Origin: CAZEHS01 sp964424355 | GTDB lineage: Bacteria; Bacillota; Clostridia; Peptostreptococcales; Acidaminobacteraceae | Length of the DNA stretch: 64,000 nucleotides | Direction of reading: 5' to 3' | NCBI GenBank assembly: GCA_964424355.1 | Contig: CAYRIO010000001.1 | Coordinates: forward strand, 310,001-374,000 | In this document: piece after piece, positions 7,299 through 14,473 of the stretch | Numbering within the stretch: position 1 is the first letter of the stretch | Layout of the letters: the number at the start of each line of letters is the position of its first letter | Position numbers and translations under genes: made by a program | Notes under the pieces: model-generated | Seen by the model: only the letters and a program-made list of their open reading frames with translations | Databases searched by the model: none | Told to the model about the DNA's origin: nothing

Positions 7299-8520
7299 TC
7301 GGATTGAACTGCTGGCACCTGCCGGTGATATGGAAAAACTGAAATACGCTTTGCACTACGGCGCAGATGCGGTTTACTTGGGCGGCGAAAGCTTCGGACT
7401 GAGAACGGCATCCCGTAACTTTTCGGTGGAAGCCCTGCAGGAAGCTTTAACATATGCCCATGAGCGTGGCAAAAAAGTCTACCTGACACTTAATATCATT
7501 CCCCACAATGAGGATCTTGACAGCCTGTATGCTTATCTCGAGGAACTGAAGGGGCTGCCCCTGGATGGCCTGATCCTTTCAGACCCCGGTACTCTCATGG
7601 CGGCTCAGGAGGTCTTGCCGGATATCCCCGTCCATCTCAGTACCCAGGCGAATACCACCAATAAGGGGTCTGCGCAGTTTTGGCATAAGCAAGGCGTTAA
7701 ACGGATCGTACTGGCCCGTGAACTGTCCCTGGCTGAAATCCGTCAAATCAAGGAGAATACGCCTGAAACTCTGGAGCTGGAAGCTTTTGTCCATGGGGCC
7801 ATGTGCATCTCCTATTCGGGCCGGTGCTTGCTCAGCAACTACATGGCTGGCCGTGATGCCAATCAGGGGGCCTGTGCTCAGCCATGCCGATGGAAATACG
7901 CCCTGGTGGAGGAGAAGCGCCCCGGTGAGTACATTCCCATTGAAGAGGATGCCCGGGGGACCTATATTTACAATTCGAAGGATCTCTGTATGATCGGACA
8001 TCTGCCGGAACTCATTGCAGCAGGCCTTGGCAGCCTGAAGATCGAAGGCCGGGTCAAGAGCTCTTACTATGTAGCAACCGTGGTTCGCGCCTACCGTGCA
8101 GCCATTGACGCGTACTACAGAGACCCGGAGAACTATGTGTTCAACCCCCTCTGGCAGGAAGAAGTCAATAAGGCCAGTCACCGGGAATTCACTACTGGAT
8201 TCTATTTCGAAAAAGCGGACCAGAATGCTCAGACCTATGACAATTCCAGTTATATCAGAGAATACGACATCGTCGGTATTGTGCATAGCTGGGATGAAGC
8301 CTCCCAAACCGCGCTGATTGAACAGCGCAACCATTTCAGAGTAGGGGATACCCTGGAGCTGATGCGCCATAATTTACAGGACGAAACGATCTTGGTCACT
8401 TCAATCGTCAATCTGGATGGTGACGCTCAGGAAACCGCCCCCCATGCTCAGCAGATGGTAAGGATTCCTGTCCCGAACAGAGTGGATGCAATGGATATAC
8501 TTCGAAAATCGAATAAATGA
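7291..8520 (+). CDS. Peptidase U32 family protein, tRNA uridine-34 hydroxylation type
   Basis: 409 residues. The N-terminal barrel begins IELLAPAGDMEKLKYALHYGADAVYLGG. The central cysteine-bearing signature includes FVHGAMCISYSGRCLLSNY and GACAQPCRW, typical of U32 proteins with an iron-sulfur-type cysteine set. A C-terminal beta domain is also present. E. coli TrhP (YegQ) and B. subtilis TrhP1/TrhP2 from this family make ho5U34 in tRNA. Because trmR sits directly upstream, this gene probably supplies its substrate. B. subtilis has two adjacent genes and only one is here. GGAGAG at 7279-7284 sets ATG 7291, overlapping trmR by eight bases. Confidence 0.85.
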   Translation: MTDRIELLAPAGDMEKLKYALHYGADAVYLGGESFGLRTASRNFSVEALQEALTYAHERGKKVYLTLNIIPHNEDLDSLYAYLEELKGLPLDGLILSDPGTLMAAQEVLPDIPVHLSTQANTTNKGSAQFWHKQGVKRIVLARELSLAEIRQIKENTPETLELEAFVHGAMCISYSGRCLLSNYMAGRDANQGACAQPCRWKYALVEEKRPGEYIPIEEDARGTYIYNSKDLCMIGHLPELIAAGLGSLKIEGRVKSSYYVATVVRAYRAAIDAYYRDPENYVFNPLWQEEVNKASHREFTTGFYFEKADQNAQTYDNSSYIREYDIVGIVHSWDEASQTALIEQRNHFRVGDTLELMRHNLQDETILVTSIVNLDGDAQETAPHAQQMVRIPVPNRVDAMDILRKSNK

Positions 8521-8536
8521 AGAAAGGATGACACTG

Positions 8537-9169
8537 ATGCGTAAACCCGTACTCATTGGTATTGCCGGGGGAACAGGCTCCGGAAAAAGCACTGTAGCCA
8601 GAGCCATCTTCAAATCTCTGCCGGAGAACAATATCTCCATCCTGGAGCAGGATGCCTACTACAAGGATCAAACCCATCTGCCTTTAGAGGAACGGGTCAA
8701 AACCAATTATGATCATCCTTTTGCCTTTGATACGGAGCTGTTGGTTGCCCATATCACCAGCCTCCTCAATAACGAGCCCATTGAAAAACCTTCTTATGAC
8801 TTCACGATCCATACCCGTGAAACAACCACCCACACGGTCTATCCGAAGGAAATCATCATCTTAGAAGGGATTTTGATTCTGGAGGACGAGCGGCTTAGGA
8901 ATCTCATGGATATCAAGATATTCGTCGATACCGACCCGGATCTCCGCGTCATCCGGCGGATCCGCCGGGATATTCAGGACCGCGGCCGCACACTGGATTC
9001 TGTCATCAGTCAGTACATCAAAACCGTTAAACCGGCGCATGATATCTTTATTGAACCCACCAAGAAATTTGCTGACATTATCATCCCAGAAGGGGGCTAC
9101 AATAAAGTAGCCGTTGATGTGATGGTAGCGACCATCAAAAATCGGTTGCGTGAGATTGGAGCGGAATAA
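8537..9169 (+). CDS. udk: Uridine kinase
   Basis: 210 residues, the family length. The P-loop is GGTGSGKST (residues 11-19), followed by the Asp-containing ILEQDAYYKD, NYDHPFAFDTELL, the substrate region KPSYDFTIHTRE, and RIRRDIQDRGRTLDSVISQY of the lid. It phosphorylates uridine and cytidine with ATP or GTP in pyrimidine salvage. GAAAGG at 8522-8527 favours ATG 8537 over the in-frame ATG 8528. A strong terminator follows at once, ending the mltG-trmR-U32-udk unit. Confidence 0.95.
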   Translation: MRKPVLIGIAGGTGSGKSTVARAIFKSLPENNISILEQDAYYKDQTHLPLEERVKTNYDHPFAFDTELLVAHITSLLNNEPIEKPSYDFTIHTRETTTHTVYPKEIIILEGILILEDERLRNLMDIKIFVDTDPDLRVIRRIRRDIQDRGRTLDSVISQYIKTVKPAHDIFIEPTKKFADIIIPEGGYNKVAVDVMVATIKNRLREIGAE

Positions 9170-9179
9170 GTCAGATAGA

Positions 9180-9240
9180 AAAGGGCTGTCTCTAAACAGG
9201 AATATAATTCCTATTAGAGACAGCCCTTTGTGATTTTTTT
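9180..9240 (+). terminator. Rho-independent terminator after udk
   Basis: A perfect 16-bp stem (AAAGGGCTGTCTCTAA at 9180-9195 with 9214-9229) is followed by TGTGATTTTTTTT. It is one of the strongest terminators in the window, 10 bases after the udk stop. Confidence 0.92.
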
Positions 9241-9245
9241 TAAGT

Positions 9246-9340
9246 TTGTCTTCGCGAGCAACGCGTGGCGATCTCTCCCTTAAAAACGATGTAGTGATTA
9301 CACCCTGTTATAGGGAGAGATTGCCTCCTCGCAAAGACAA
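9246..9340. repeat. Palindromic repeat, copy C
   Basis: The left arm (9246-9281, TTGTCTTCGCGAGC...CGATCTCTCCCTT) and right arm (9311-9340, TAGGGAGAGATTGCC...GCAAAGACAA) flank a 29-nt loop with no gene. The left arm is a 35-bp exact reverse complement of the right arm of copy B. Relative to copy B the element is therefore inverted. It lies between the udk terminator and the terminator of the next, convergent gene. Confidence 0.88.
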
Positions 9341-9351
9341 GCCTCAAAACT

Positions 9352-9387
9352 TTTTTCAAAAGGCTTTTGAGACAGCCTCTTTTTTTA
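9352..9387. terminator. Probable bidirectional terminator
   Basis: AGGCT (9361-9365) and AGCCT (9374-9378) form a short stem flanked by TTTTTT on one side and CTTTTTTTA on the other, so it can serve the minus-strand gene ending at 9404 and residual transcription from udk. The GAGACAGCC part repeats a sequence in the udk terminator. Confidence 0.55.
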
Positions 9388-9403
9388 CAGCCTGCTGATC
9401 CAA

Positions 9404-10750
9404 TTATTCAGTCAGCTTGCTGCCATCATATTTAGCAATGTTTTCCTTGCTCTTGGAATCGTAGACATACCCTGTAATCGTAGCCTTGCCATATTCATCT
9501 TCGATTTCACTGTAAAGGTCATCCATCAGGTTCTTTTTCTTTGTAGCGCTGAGGGCTTTCCATTCCTTGCTGTATGTGCCCATATCTAACGTTGCCTTAT
9601 AAGTGATTTTTGTGCTTGTTCCGCTGATAGCAAGGGAGAGGGTAAGATCCTCATCCTTCCAGTCTTCTTTGAACTTCTTCACCAAAGCACTCTTAAGGGA
9701 GTCCAAATCAGTGTCTGAGTCAGAGCTCTCAAAGGACACATCTTTTCCTGCTTTAACGGTGAAGCTGTCTAATGTTTTGGTATCGTTTTTGATGGTTCCA
9801 GTGATAGTCGCCTTGGAAACATCGTCCCAAATGTCGCCACAGACCTTGTTCAGGAATTTCGTTTTTTCAGAAGCGGACAGTGCATTCCAGTCGGTACTGC
9901 TGATTGTGACAGTCAGTTTGATTTTTGAACTGTCACCGCTGAGTGCGATGGAAATATCCTTGTTGTTGTAATCCTTGTAATCGTCATTCAGTGATTTTTT
10001 CAGCTTGGTCAGATTCAATTCATCAGCATCCTCGGAATCCTCCAGGGATACATCCTTTCCAGGTTTCACGCTGAAGCTGTCCAGTGTTTTCGTATCACTC
10101 TTGATTGTCCCTGCAATGGTCGCTTTGGAAACATCATCCCAAATATCGCCGCAGACCTTGTCGAGGAATTTCGTTTTTTCTGAGGCGGAGAAATCATTCC
10201 AATCTTTACTGCTCATCGTAACCGTCAGTTTGATTTTCGATTTGTCACCGCTGAGTGCGATAGAGATATCCTTGCTGTCGTAATCTTCGTAATCGTCATT
10301 CAGGGATTTCTTCAACTTCGTGAGATTCAGTGAATCAGAAGTCTCAGAATCGGTGGTGTTTTTGGCAGCTGCCAGTTGGGCTTTCAAGCCTTGGACTTGT
10401 TTTTCAAGCTCTGCAATCTGTGCATTCCGTGAGGCGATTTGAGATTGGTACATAGTATCCGATTGGTTTTGTTTACTGTTGACTTTGACCTTCCGGTTGG
10501 TATTATCCCAAGAGATTTCCTTGTCACCGAAGTAAGTCATCAGCATACGCAGAGGGATGTATGTTTTGTTATTGATCAGCAGGGGGCCATCGGTATCCGA
10601 GAGGGTAGTCCCGTTATATTCAATTTGAATATCCTCAAAAGCTTCCAACATCTTCTTTTTTGACCCGGCATAGGCACCGTTGGCAGTGAGTGACAGCGCA
10701 AGTACAGCGGCCAGCGAAACAGTAATGATTTTTTTCAGACGTCCGTTCAT
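9404..10750 (-). CDS. Exported copper-amine-oxidase-N-domain protein with three internal repeats
   Basis: 448 residues. A signal peptide (LKKIITVSLAAVLALSLTANGAYAGS) is followed by a copper amine oxidase N-terminal-like stalk domain (IEYNGTTL, YIPLRMLMTYFG, SWDNTNRKVKV). A predicted coiled coil comes next (SQIASRNAQIAELEKQVQGLKAQL), then about 105-residue repeats beginning LNLTKLKKSLNDDY, two nearly identical and a third diverged. No amine oxidase catalytic domain is present; in Firmicutes this N domain occurs on many surface proteins and does not imply an oxidase. AGGAGGA (10758-10764) supports ATG 10750 or 10753. The repeats do not match a family I recognise. Likely cell-surface; function unknown. 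Confidence 0.85.
   Translation of the reverse strand: MNGRLKKIITVSLAAVLALSLTANGAYAGSKKKMLEAFEDIQIEYNGTTLSDTDGPLLINNKTYIPLRMLMTYFGDKEISWDNTNRKVKVNSKQNQSDTMYQSQIASRNAQIAELEKQVQGLKAQLAAAKNTTDSETSDSLNLTKLKKSLNDDYEDYDSKDISIALSGDKSKIKLTVTMSSKDWNDFSASEKTKFLDKVCGDIWDDVSKATIAGTIKSDTKTLDSFSVKPGKDVSLEDSEDADELNLTKLKKSLNDDYKDYNNKDISIALSGDSSKIKLTVTISSTDWNALSASEKTKFLNKVCGDIWDDVSKATITGTIKNDTKTLDSFTVKAGKDVSFESSDSDTDLDSLKSALVKKFKEDWKDEDLTLSLAISGTSTKITYKATLDMGTYSKEWKALSATKKKNLMDDLYSEIEDEYGKATITGYVYDSKSKENIAKYDGSKLTE
9690..10338 (-). repeat. Tandem about 315-bp coding repeats
   Basis: Two tandem units of about 315 bp (roughly 10338-10020 and 10019-9705) are highly similar at the DNA level, for example around the sequence encoding KTKFLDKVCGDIWDDVSKATI and its copy. 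The reading frame is kept. This points to a recent intragenic duplication. A third, diverged unit extends to the 3' end of the gene. Confidence 0.85.
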
Positions 10751-10774
10751 CATCAAATCCTCCTTAGATTTAGT

Positions 10775-10806
10775 GCATAATCCGGTTTTTGAAGCAAAGA
10801 TTATGC
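10775..10806 (-). promoter_or_regulatory. Inverted repeat in the 5' leader of the CuAO-N gene
   Basis: GCATAATC (10775-10782) and GATTATGC (10799-10806) are a perfect 8-bp inverted repeat separated by 16 nt, 25 bases upstream of the start. A TATAAT-like box on the minus strand lies just beyond (10818-10823). The repeat could be an operator over the transcription start or an mRNA hairpin. Confidence 0.45.
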
Positions 10807-10910
10807 TAACCTCCGTGATTATAACGCGAAATCACACAATTGTTTCCTTAAAATTACCTTATATTCAAATTTTAAGACAGTTGTAACATTGGAATCTCGG
10901 GGATTTTCCG

Positions 10911-10992
10911 AATAAAAAAAGAGAGCCCACATCCGGATTTTCACGCTGACATCTTTGTCTTCGCGAAAATCCAAAACGAGGGACTCTCTCAT
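10911..10992 (-). terminator. Terminator of the glucosaminidase-like gene
   Basis: Read on the minus strand, AGAGAGTCCC pairs with GGGCTCTCT around an inner GGATTTTCGC/GCGTGAAAATCC stem, and the structure ends in TTTTTTTATT. It begins 12 bases after the stop at 11005. Confidence 0.75.
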
Positions 10993-11004
10993 ACACTTGA
11001 AATA

Positions 11005-12222
11005 TTACTCGCCAGCCACAGCCATCAGATCCCTGAAGATCACCTTGACACCCACATGCCAGCGGGGGTCCTGGGCATAGCGGTTGTTGATTGTTGCAAA
11101 GGGGTCTGTATACAATGGTCGGTTGGTCAATGCGCTGTTAATCGTGTAGCAGGCCTCTTTCATCGAGGCGGTAAATCCTACCGGATGGGTTTCCCAGCTT
11201 CCATAAATGTTGAAGGGGTTTTCAATCATCTGTGTAGCGAACCGGTGCTGTGAGGGGACATAATTCTGTTCCTGCCCGATGATGGCGATTAGAAGCAGCG
11301 GGTTGATATCTTTTTCATAGCTGTAATCCAGCAATTGGTCTAGGTAGTCCTTCGTCAGCAGCATGGAGTTTTTTCGCTCCAGATAAGCCTTCAACTTTTC
11401 GATGCTTATATTCTGGTATTGCAGATAGCTAGGTTTTTCAAGAGGGAACAGGGCAGCGTCTTTTCCTGGAAGGATTGGCCTGTATTCTTGAGGAGGAGCA
11501 AAAATAGCACTGGTTTTACCGGGTTTATCAACTGCGTGGGGAATCACACGAATAATTTGCGGAACCATGAGACCAACGATTAAAAAGCCGGCAACACCAC
11601 AAATCGCAATCCGGCCCTTGCGTGTCAGTCGGTACGCCGTCATCCTCTTAAATTGCCCTTGAATCCGAGAGAGAAGTGAAGGTCCTGCCGGCGGTACATC
11701 CGGCGGGCTATCAGCTAAGTCCGTATCCGTTTCGTTAAGGGTGCCAAGGCGACGCTCTGAAGACTGATACGCCAGATTCCTTAACTCGGTATCCTTAACG
11801 GCCTCCCGTACTCTGTGCGGAAGATACGGGGAAGCCTGCTCCATGAAATCTGAGAGGGTGACGGATTGTCCGGTGTTCAAGACGTACCAGCCCCAGGTCT
11901 TTGCAACAAGCTGCTCCGGCTTGACATCCAAAGCAAGGATTTTGTTCAATACATCTAGCTTTAAGATCGACTGCCGATTTCCAATCAATTGTTCTGATAT
12001 CAACGTTTTCTTGATACTGTCCTTGTGGCTGGTTTCCAGTCCGGTCATCGCCGAATCCAGCATACGGTTGATACCTTCAGCCATCATTTCGGCTCGCAAA
12101 TGGGAATCCTGATCCGGGTGTCGTAGTTCTATATGTGCCCTCAAAGCGGAAACATCTTCCAACCTGATAACGGGCTTAGCCATCAATTGTCTGAAATCTG
12201 TGCTCAATATGGCACCCCCCAT
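11005..12222 (-). CDS. Membrane-anchored glucosaminidase-like protein
   Basis: 405 residues. The N-terminal 200 are soluble and charged, followed by one transmembrane segment (RIAICGVAGFLIVGLMVPQII). The C-terminal domain (about 275-405) contains LLDYSYEKDINPLLLIAIIGQEQNYVP, where the Glu of GQEQ is a candidate catalytic acid. NPFNIYGSW and RYAQDPRWHVGV resemble lysozyme-fold endo-beta-N-acetylglucosaminidases. The topology puts the enzyme domain outside and the N-terminal part in the cytoplasm. The start is uncertain: ATG 12222 has a weak site, while the GGGGGG run just inside the frame would serve TTG 12207. It is divergent from the type IV pilus operon, so a role in local wall opening is a reasonable guess only. 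Confidence 0.68.
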   Translation of the reverse strand: MGGAILSTDFRQLMAKPVIRLEDVSALRAHIELRHPDQDSHLRAEMMAEGINRMLDSAMTGLETSHKDSIKKTLISEQLIGNRQSILKLDVLNKILALDVKPEQLVAKTWGWYVLNTGQSVTLSDFMEQASPYLPHRVREAVKDTELRNLAYQSSERRLGTLNETDTDLADSPPDVPPAGPSLLSRIQGQFKRMTAYRLTRKGRIAICGVAGFLIVGLMVPQIIRVIPHAVDKPGKTSAIFAPPQEYRPILPGKDAALFPLEKPSYLQYQNISIEKLKAYLERKNSMLLTKDYLDQLLDYSYEKDINPLLLIAIIGQEQNYVPSQHRFATQMIENPFNIYGSWETHPVGFTASMKEACYTINSALTNRPLYTDPFATINNRYAQDPRWHVGVKVIFRDLMAVAGE

Positions 12223-12397
12223 AAACTCTACCGCTATTTTACCAGAAATTGAGTCCGTTGACTCATTTAATTGTCATGATTGGTAGCCATAATGTCATAA
12301 ACGGTTATAGAACTTATATATAACCGGCATATAATACGTTATAATTAAAAGAACATCTGTGATATTACAATAATCATTAAAAAAATTATGTAGGGTC

Positions 12398-12426
12398 TTG
12401 AGTAAATGGTTGAATTGACATATAAT
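12398..12426 (+). promoter_or_regulatory. Candidate promoter of the type IV pilus operon
   Basis: TTGAGT (12398-12403), 17-bp spacer, TATAAT (12421-12426). It would start transcription near 12433 and give a leader of about 335 nt before pilB. TTGACA at 12415-12420 is a further -35-like hexamer but lacks a well-spaced -10. Confidence 0.6.
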
Positions 12427-12618
12427 TGAGTTGCTGGAATTTGTAATGATATCACAAAAGTATTTTTTACATATTTTACTACACCTTTAAAAAAACACTT
12501 GTATCACAGTCGTTACGCTATCACTAGATCTAGATGGCGTGTATAATTGGTGAGGTAGGATTTAAGAAAAATTTAATAATATCTAAAGATATCACATCTT
12601 TGTTAGAGCAAATGAAAT

Positions 12619-12704
12619 CCGACTCATAAATGGACGCCTTCGAGTCGGGTGGATGCGGGGCGTAACCGGCTAACAGCTTCATTGGCCGGTTTTGTTTTTT
12701 TTTT
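12619..12704 (+). ncRNA. Candidate riboswitch-type leader with pseudoknot and terminator
   Basis: CCGACTC (12619-12625) pairs perfectly with GAGTCGG (12642-12648). The loop segment ACGCC (12634-12638) pairs with GGCGT (12659-12663), giving an H-type pseudoknot. The next base begins a terminator stem AACCGGC/GCCGGTT (12664-12670 with 12685-12691) ending in a long T-run to 12704. The coupling of pseudoknot and terminator is what a transcription-attenuating riboswitch looks like. I cannot match it to the c-di-GMP-I consensus. A c-di-GMP-II-like or new class is possible because clostridial pilus operons are known c-di-GMP riboswitch targets. Confidence 0.5.
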
Positions 12705-12768
12705 GAATCCGAAATTTCAGATAAAGTTCATTTTGATACAGCGTATTCAAGCAGCAGGGGGGTGCATT

Positions 12769-14466
12769 ATGGCAATCAGAGGCAAATTGAAATTAGGGGA
12801 CTTATTAATTGAAGCGGGAAAAATCACTCAGCCTCAACTGGATAATGCGCTAAAGGTTCAGCGTGAGAAGAATGAGCGATTAGGGACTGTTTTAGTGGAC
12901 CTGGGTTATGTCAGCGAAGGTGATCTTTTTGATATATTGGAAGCGCAGATAGAGACCCCTTCCGTTGATCTGACCAATATAATCATGGAGCTTGATGTCA
13001 TACAGCTGGTCCCTGAGGAGTTTGCTACAAACCACTCCGTCATTGCATTCAAGCGTGATGGAAACAAACTCCACGTGGCCATGCATGATCCGTTGAATCT
13101 TTTTGTCATTGATGATCTGGAAATTATCACGGGGTGCAAAATAGTACCGTACATTGCATCTAAAAAGGATATTTCACGGGCGATTTCCAGATATTACAGC
13201 AAAAAAATGGTTGAGAAGGCCATTCAGGAGTTCCGCAGAGAATTCAATATTGAAGACCAGAACTTTGATGATCAAACGTTGCAGGAAGTCAATCATGCCC
13301 CAATTGTCCGGATGGTGAATACGATTATCATTCAGGCGGTTCAGGAGCGTGCCAGTGATATCCATATTGAACCGGGTCCGGAAGATCTTCGAATCCGTTT
13401 TCGAACGGACGGAGAGATGTATGAAGTCATGCGCCCCTCACTGGACACACATGGTGCCATTGTCTCCCGGCTTAAGATTATGGCCCGTTTGGATATTGCA
13501 GAAAAGCGAATTCCTCAGGACGGTCGGATAGAGCTCAATATAGACCGTCACAGCCTGGACATGCGGGTTTCCACATTGCCTACGGTCTGCGGTGAAAAAG
13601 TGGTTATTCGGATCATCGAGCGCAATAACTTCCTTAAAACCAAAGAAGAGCTGGGATTGTCAGAAGAAAACAACCACTTATTCGACAAATTATTGGCGGT
13701 GAACTCAGGGATTGTCCTGGTGACCGGTCCTACCGGCAGCGGGAAGAGTACAACGTTGTACACGATGTTGAAGCAACTGAATGACGTTCGCCGCAACATC
13801 GTTACGGTCGAGGACCCTGTTGAGTATCGGATGACTGGCATCAGCCAGGTTCAAGTGAATCCCAAAGCAAACCTCACTTTTGCAGGCGGGTTGAGATCAA
13901 TTCTCCGCCAAGATCCAGATGTCATTATGATTGGAGAAATTCGTGATACCGAAACAGCCGAAATTGCGGTTAGAGCCTCTATTACCGGACACTTGGTACT
14001 GAGTACGCTGCACACAAACAGTGCGGTATCGACAATCGGACGTCTCATCGATATGGAAATCCAACCCTTCCTGATCAACACCTCCATAATCGGCATTGTT
14101 GCTCAGAGGCTTGTGAAGAAAATTTGTCCTTATTGCAAAGAGGATTATACACCCTCCAAGAGTCAGATGGAGATGATTGGATACGCAACCCTGACGGCAA
14201 TTCCATCGGACTCAGTATTCAGTAAAGGAGCAGGCTGCATCCGGTGTCATGGCTCTGGGTACTTCGGGCGCATACCGATTCATGAATTTCTGATTATGAA
14301 TGACGGCCTGAGAAAGCTAATCAGTAAAAATGCAGGCATTGAAGAAATGATGTTCCATGCCCGCGCTAATGGATTCATCACACTGCAGGAAAGCTGCGTT
14401 GATTTGATTATTTCCGGACGCACTACATTTGATGAGTTTGAACGGGTTGTCTACACGATGGAATAG
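12769..14466 (+). CDS. pilB: Type IV pilus extension ATPase PilB
   Basis: 565 residues. An N-terminal GspE/MshE-type domain (KLGDLLIEAGKITQPQLDNAL, LVDLGYVSEGDLFDILEAQ) precedes the ATPase core. The core has Walker A GPTGSGKSTT near residue 320, the Asp box, Walker B IMIGEIRD and the His box GHLVLSTLHTN. A CxxC-CxxC zinc element (CPYCKEDY, GCIRCHGSGY) then appears, as in PilB and not PilT. It powers pilin polymerisation at the inner face of the membrane. The N-terminal domain type binds c-di-GMP in some relatives. An open frame extends upstream through the leader, but GGGGGGTG at 12757-12764 sets ATG 12769. Confidence 0.95.
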   Translation: MAIRGKLKLGDLLIEAGKITQPQLDNALKVQREKNERLGTVLVDLGYVSEGDLFDILEAQIETPSVDLTNIIMELDVIQLVPEEFATNHSVIAFKRDGNKLHVAMHDPLNLFVIDDLEIITGCKIVPYIASKKDISRAISRYYSKKMVEKAIQEFRREFNIEDQNFDDQTLQEVNHAPIVRMVNTIIIQAVQERASDIHIEPGPEDLRIRFRTDGEMYEVMRPSLDTHGAIVSRLKIMARLDIAEKRIPQDGRIELNIDRHSLDMRVSTLPTVCGEKVVIRIIERNNFLKTKEELGLSEENNHLFDKLLAVNSGIVLVTGPTGSGKSTTLYTMLKQLNDVRRNIVTVEDPVEYRMTGISQVQVNPKANLTFAGGLRSILRQDPDVIMIGEIRDTETAEIAVRASITGHLVLSTLHTNSAVSTIGRLIDMEIQPFLINTSIIGIVAQRLVKKICPYCKEDYTPSKSQMEMIGYATLTAIPSDSVFSKGAGCIRCHGSGYFGRIPIHEFLIMNDGLRKLISKNAGIEEMMFHARANGFITLQESCVDLIISGRTTFDEFERVVYTME

Positions 14467-14473
14467 AAGCGGT

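Larger units (their letters stand above)
12223..12768. other. 546-bp divergent control region upstream of the pilus operon
   Basis: AT-rich and without a supportable gene. It holds an inverted repeat GGTTATA/TATAACC (12303-12325), several TATAAT-like boxes, a strong + strand promoter (12398-12426), a second TATAAT at 12542-12547, and from 12619 a compact structured RNA with pseudoknot potential that runs into an intrinsic terminator, before the pilB ribosome-binding site at 12757-12763. Confidence 0.7.

Noticed and set aside
9404..10750. Reading the CuAO-N protein as an amine oxidase
   Set aside because: Only the non-catalytic N-terminal domain is present; the copper and topaquinone-bearing catalytic domain is missing.
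10955..10975. GTCTTCGCGAAAATCC resembles the repeat arm
   Set aside because: Only about 11 bases match, it lacks the ATCTCTCCCTT half, and it is explained as part of the terminator hairpin at 10911-10992.
12600..12670. c-di-GMP-I (GEMM) riboswitch
   Set aside because: GCAAAT and GGACGC are present in the right order, but GGACGC is not followed by AAAGC and the helix between them is poor. The strong CCGACTC/GAGTCGG pairing conflicts with the GEMM fold. Kept only as an unclassified leader.
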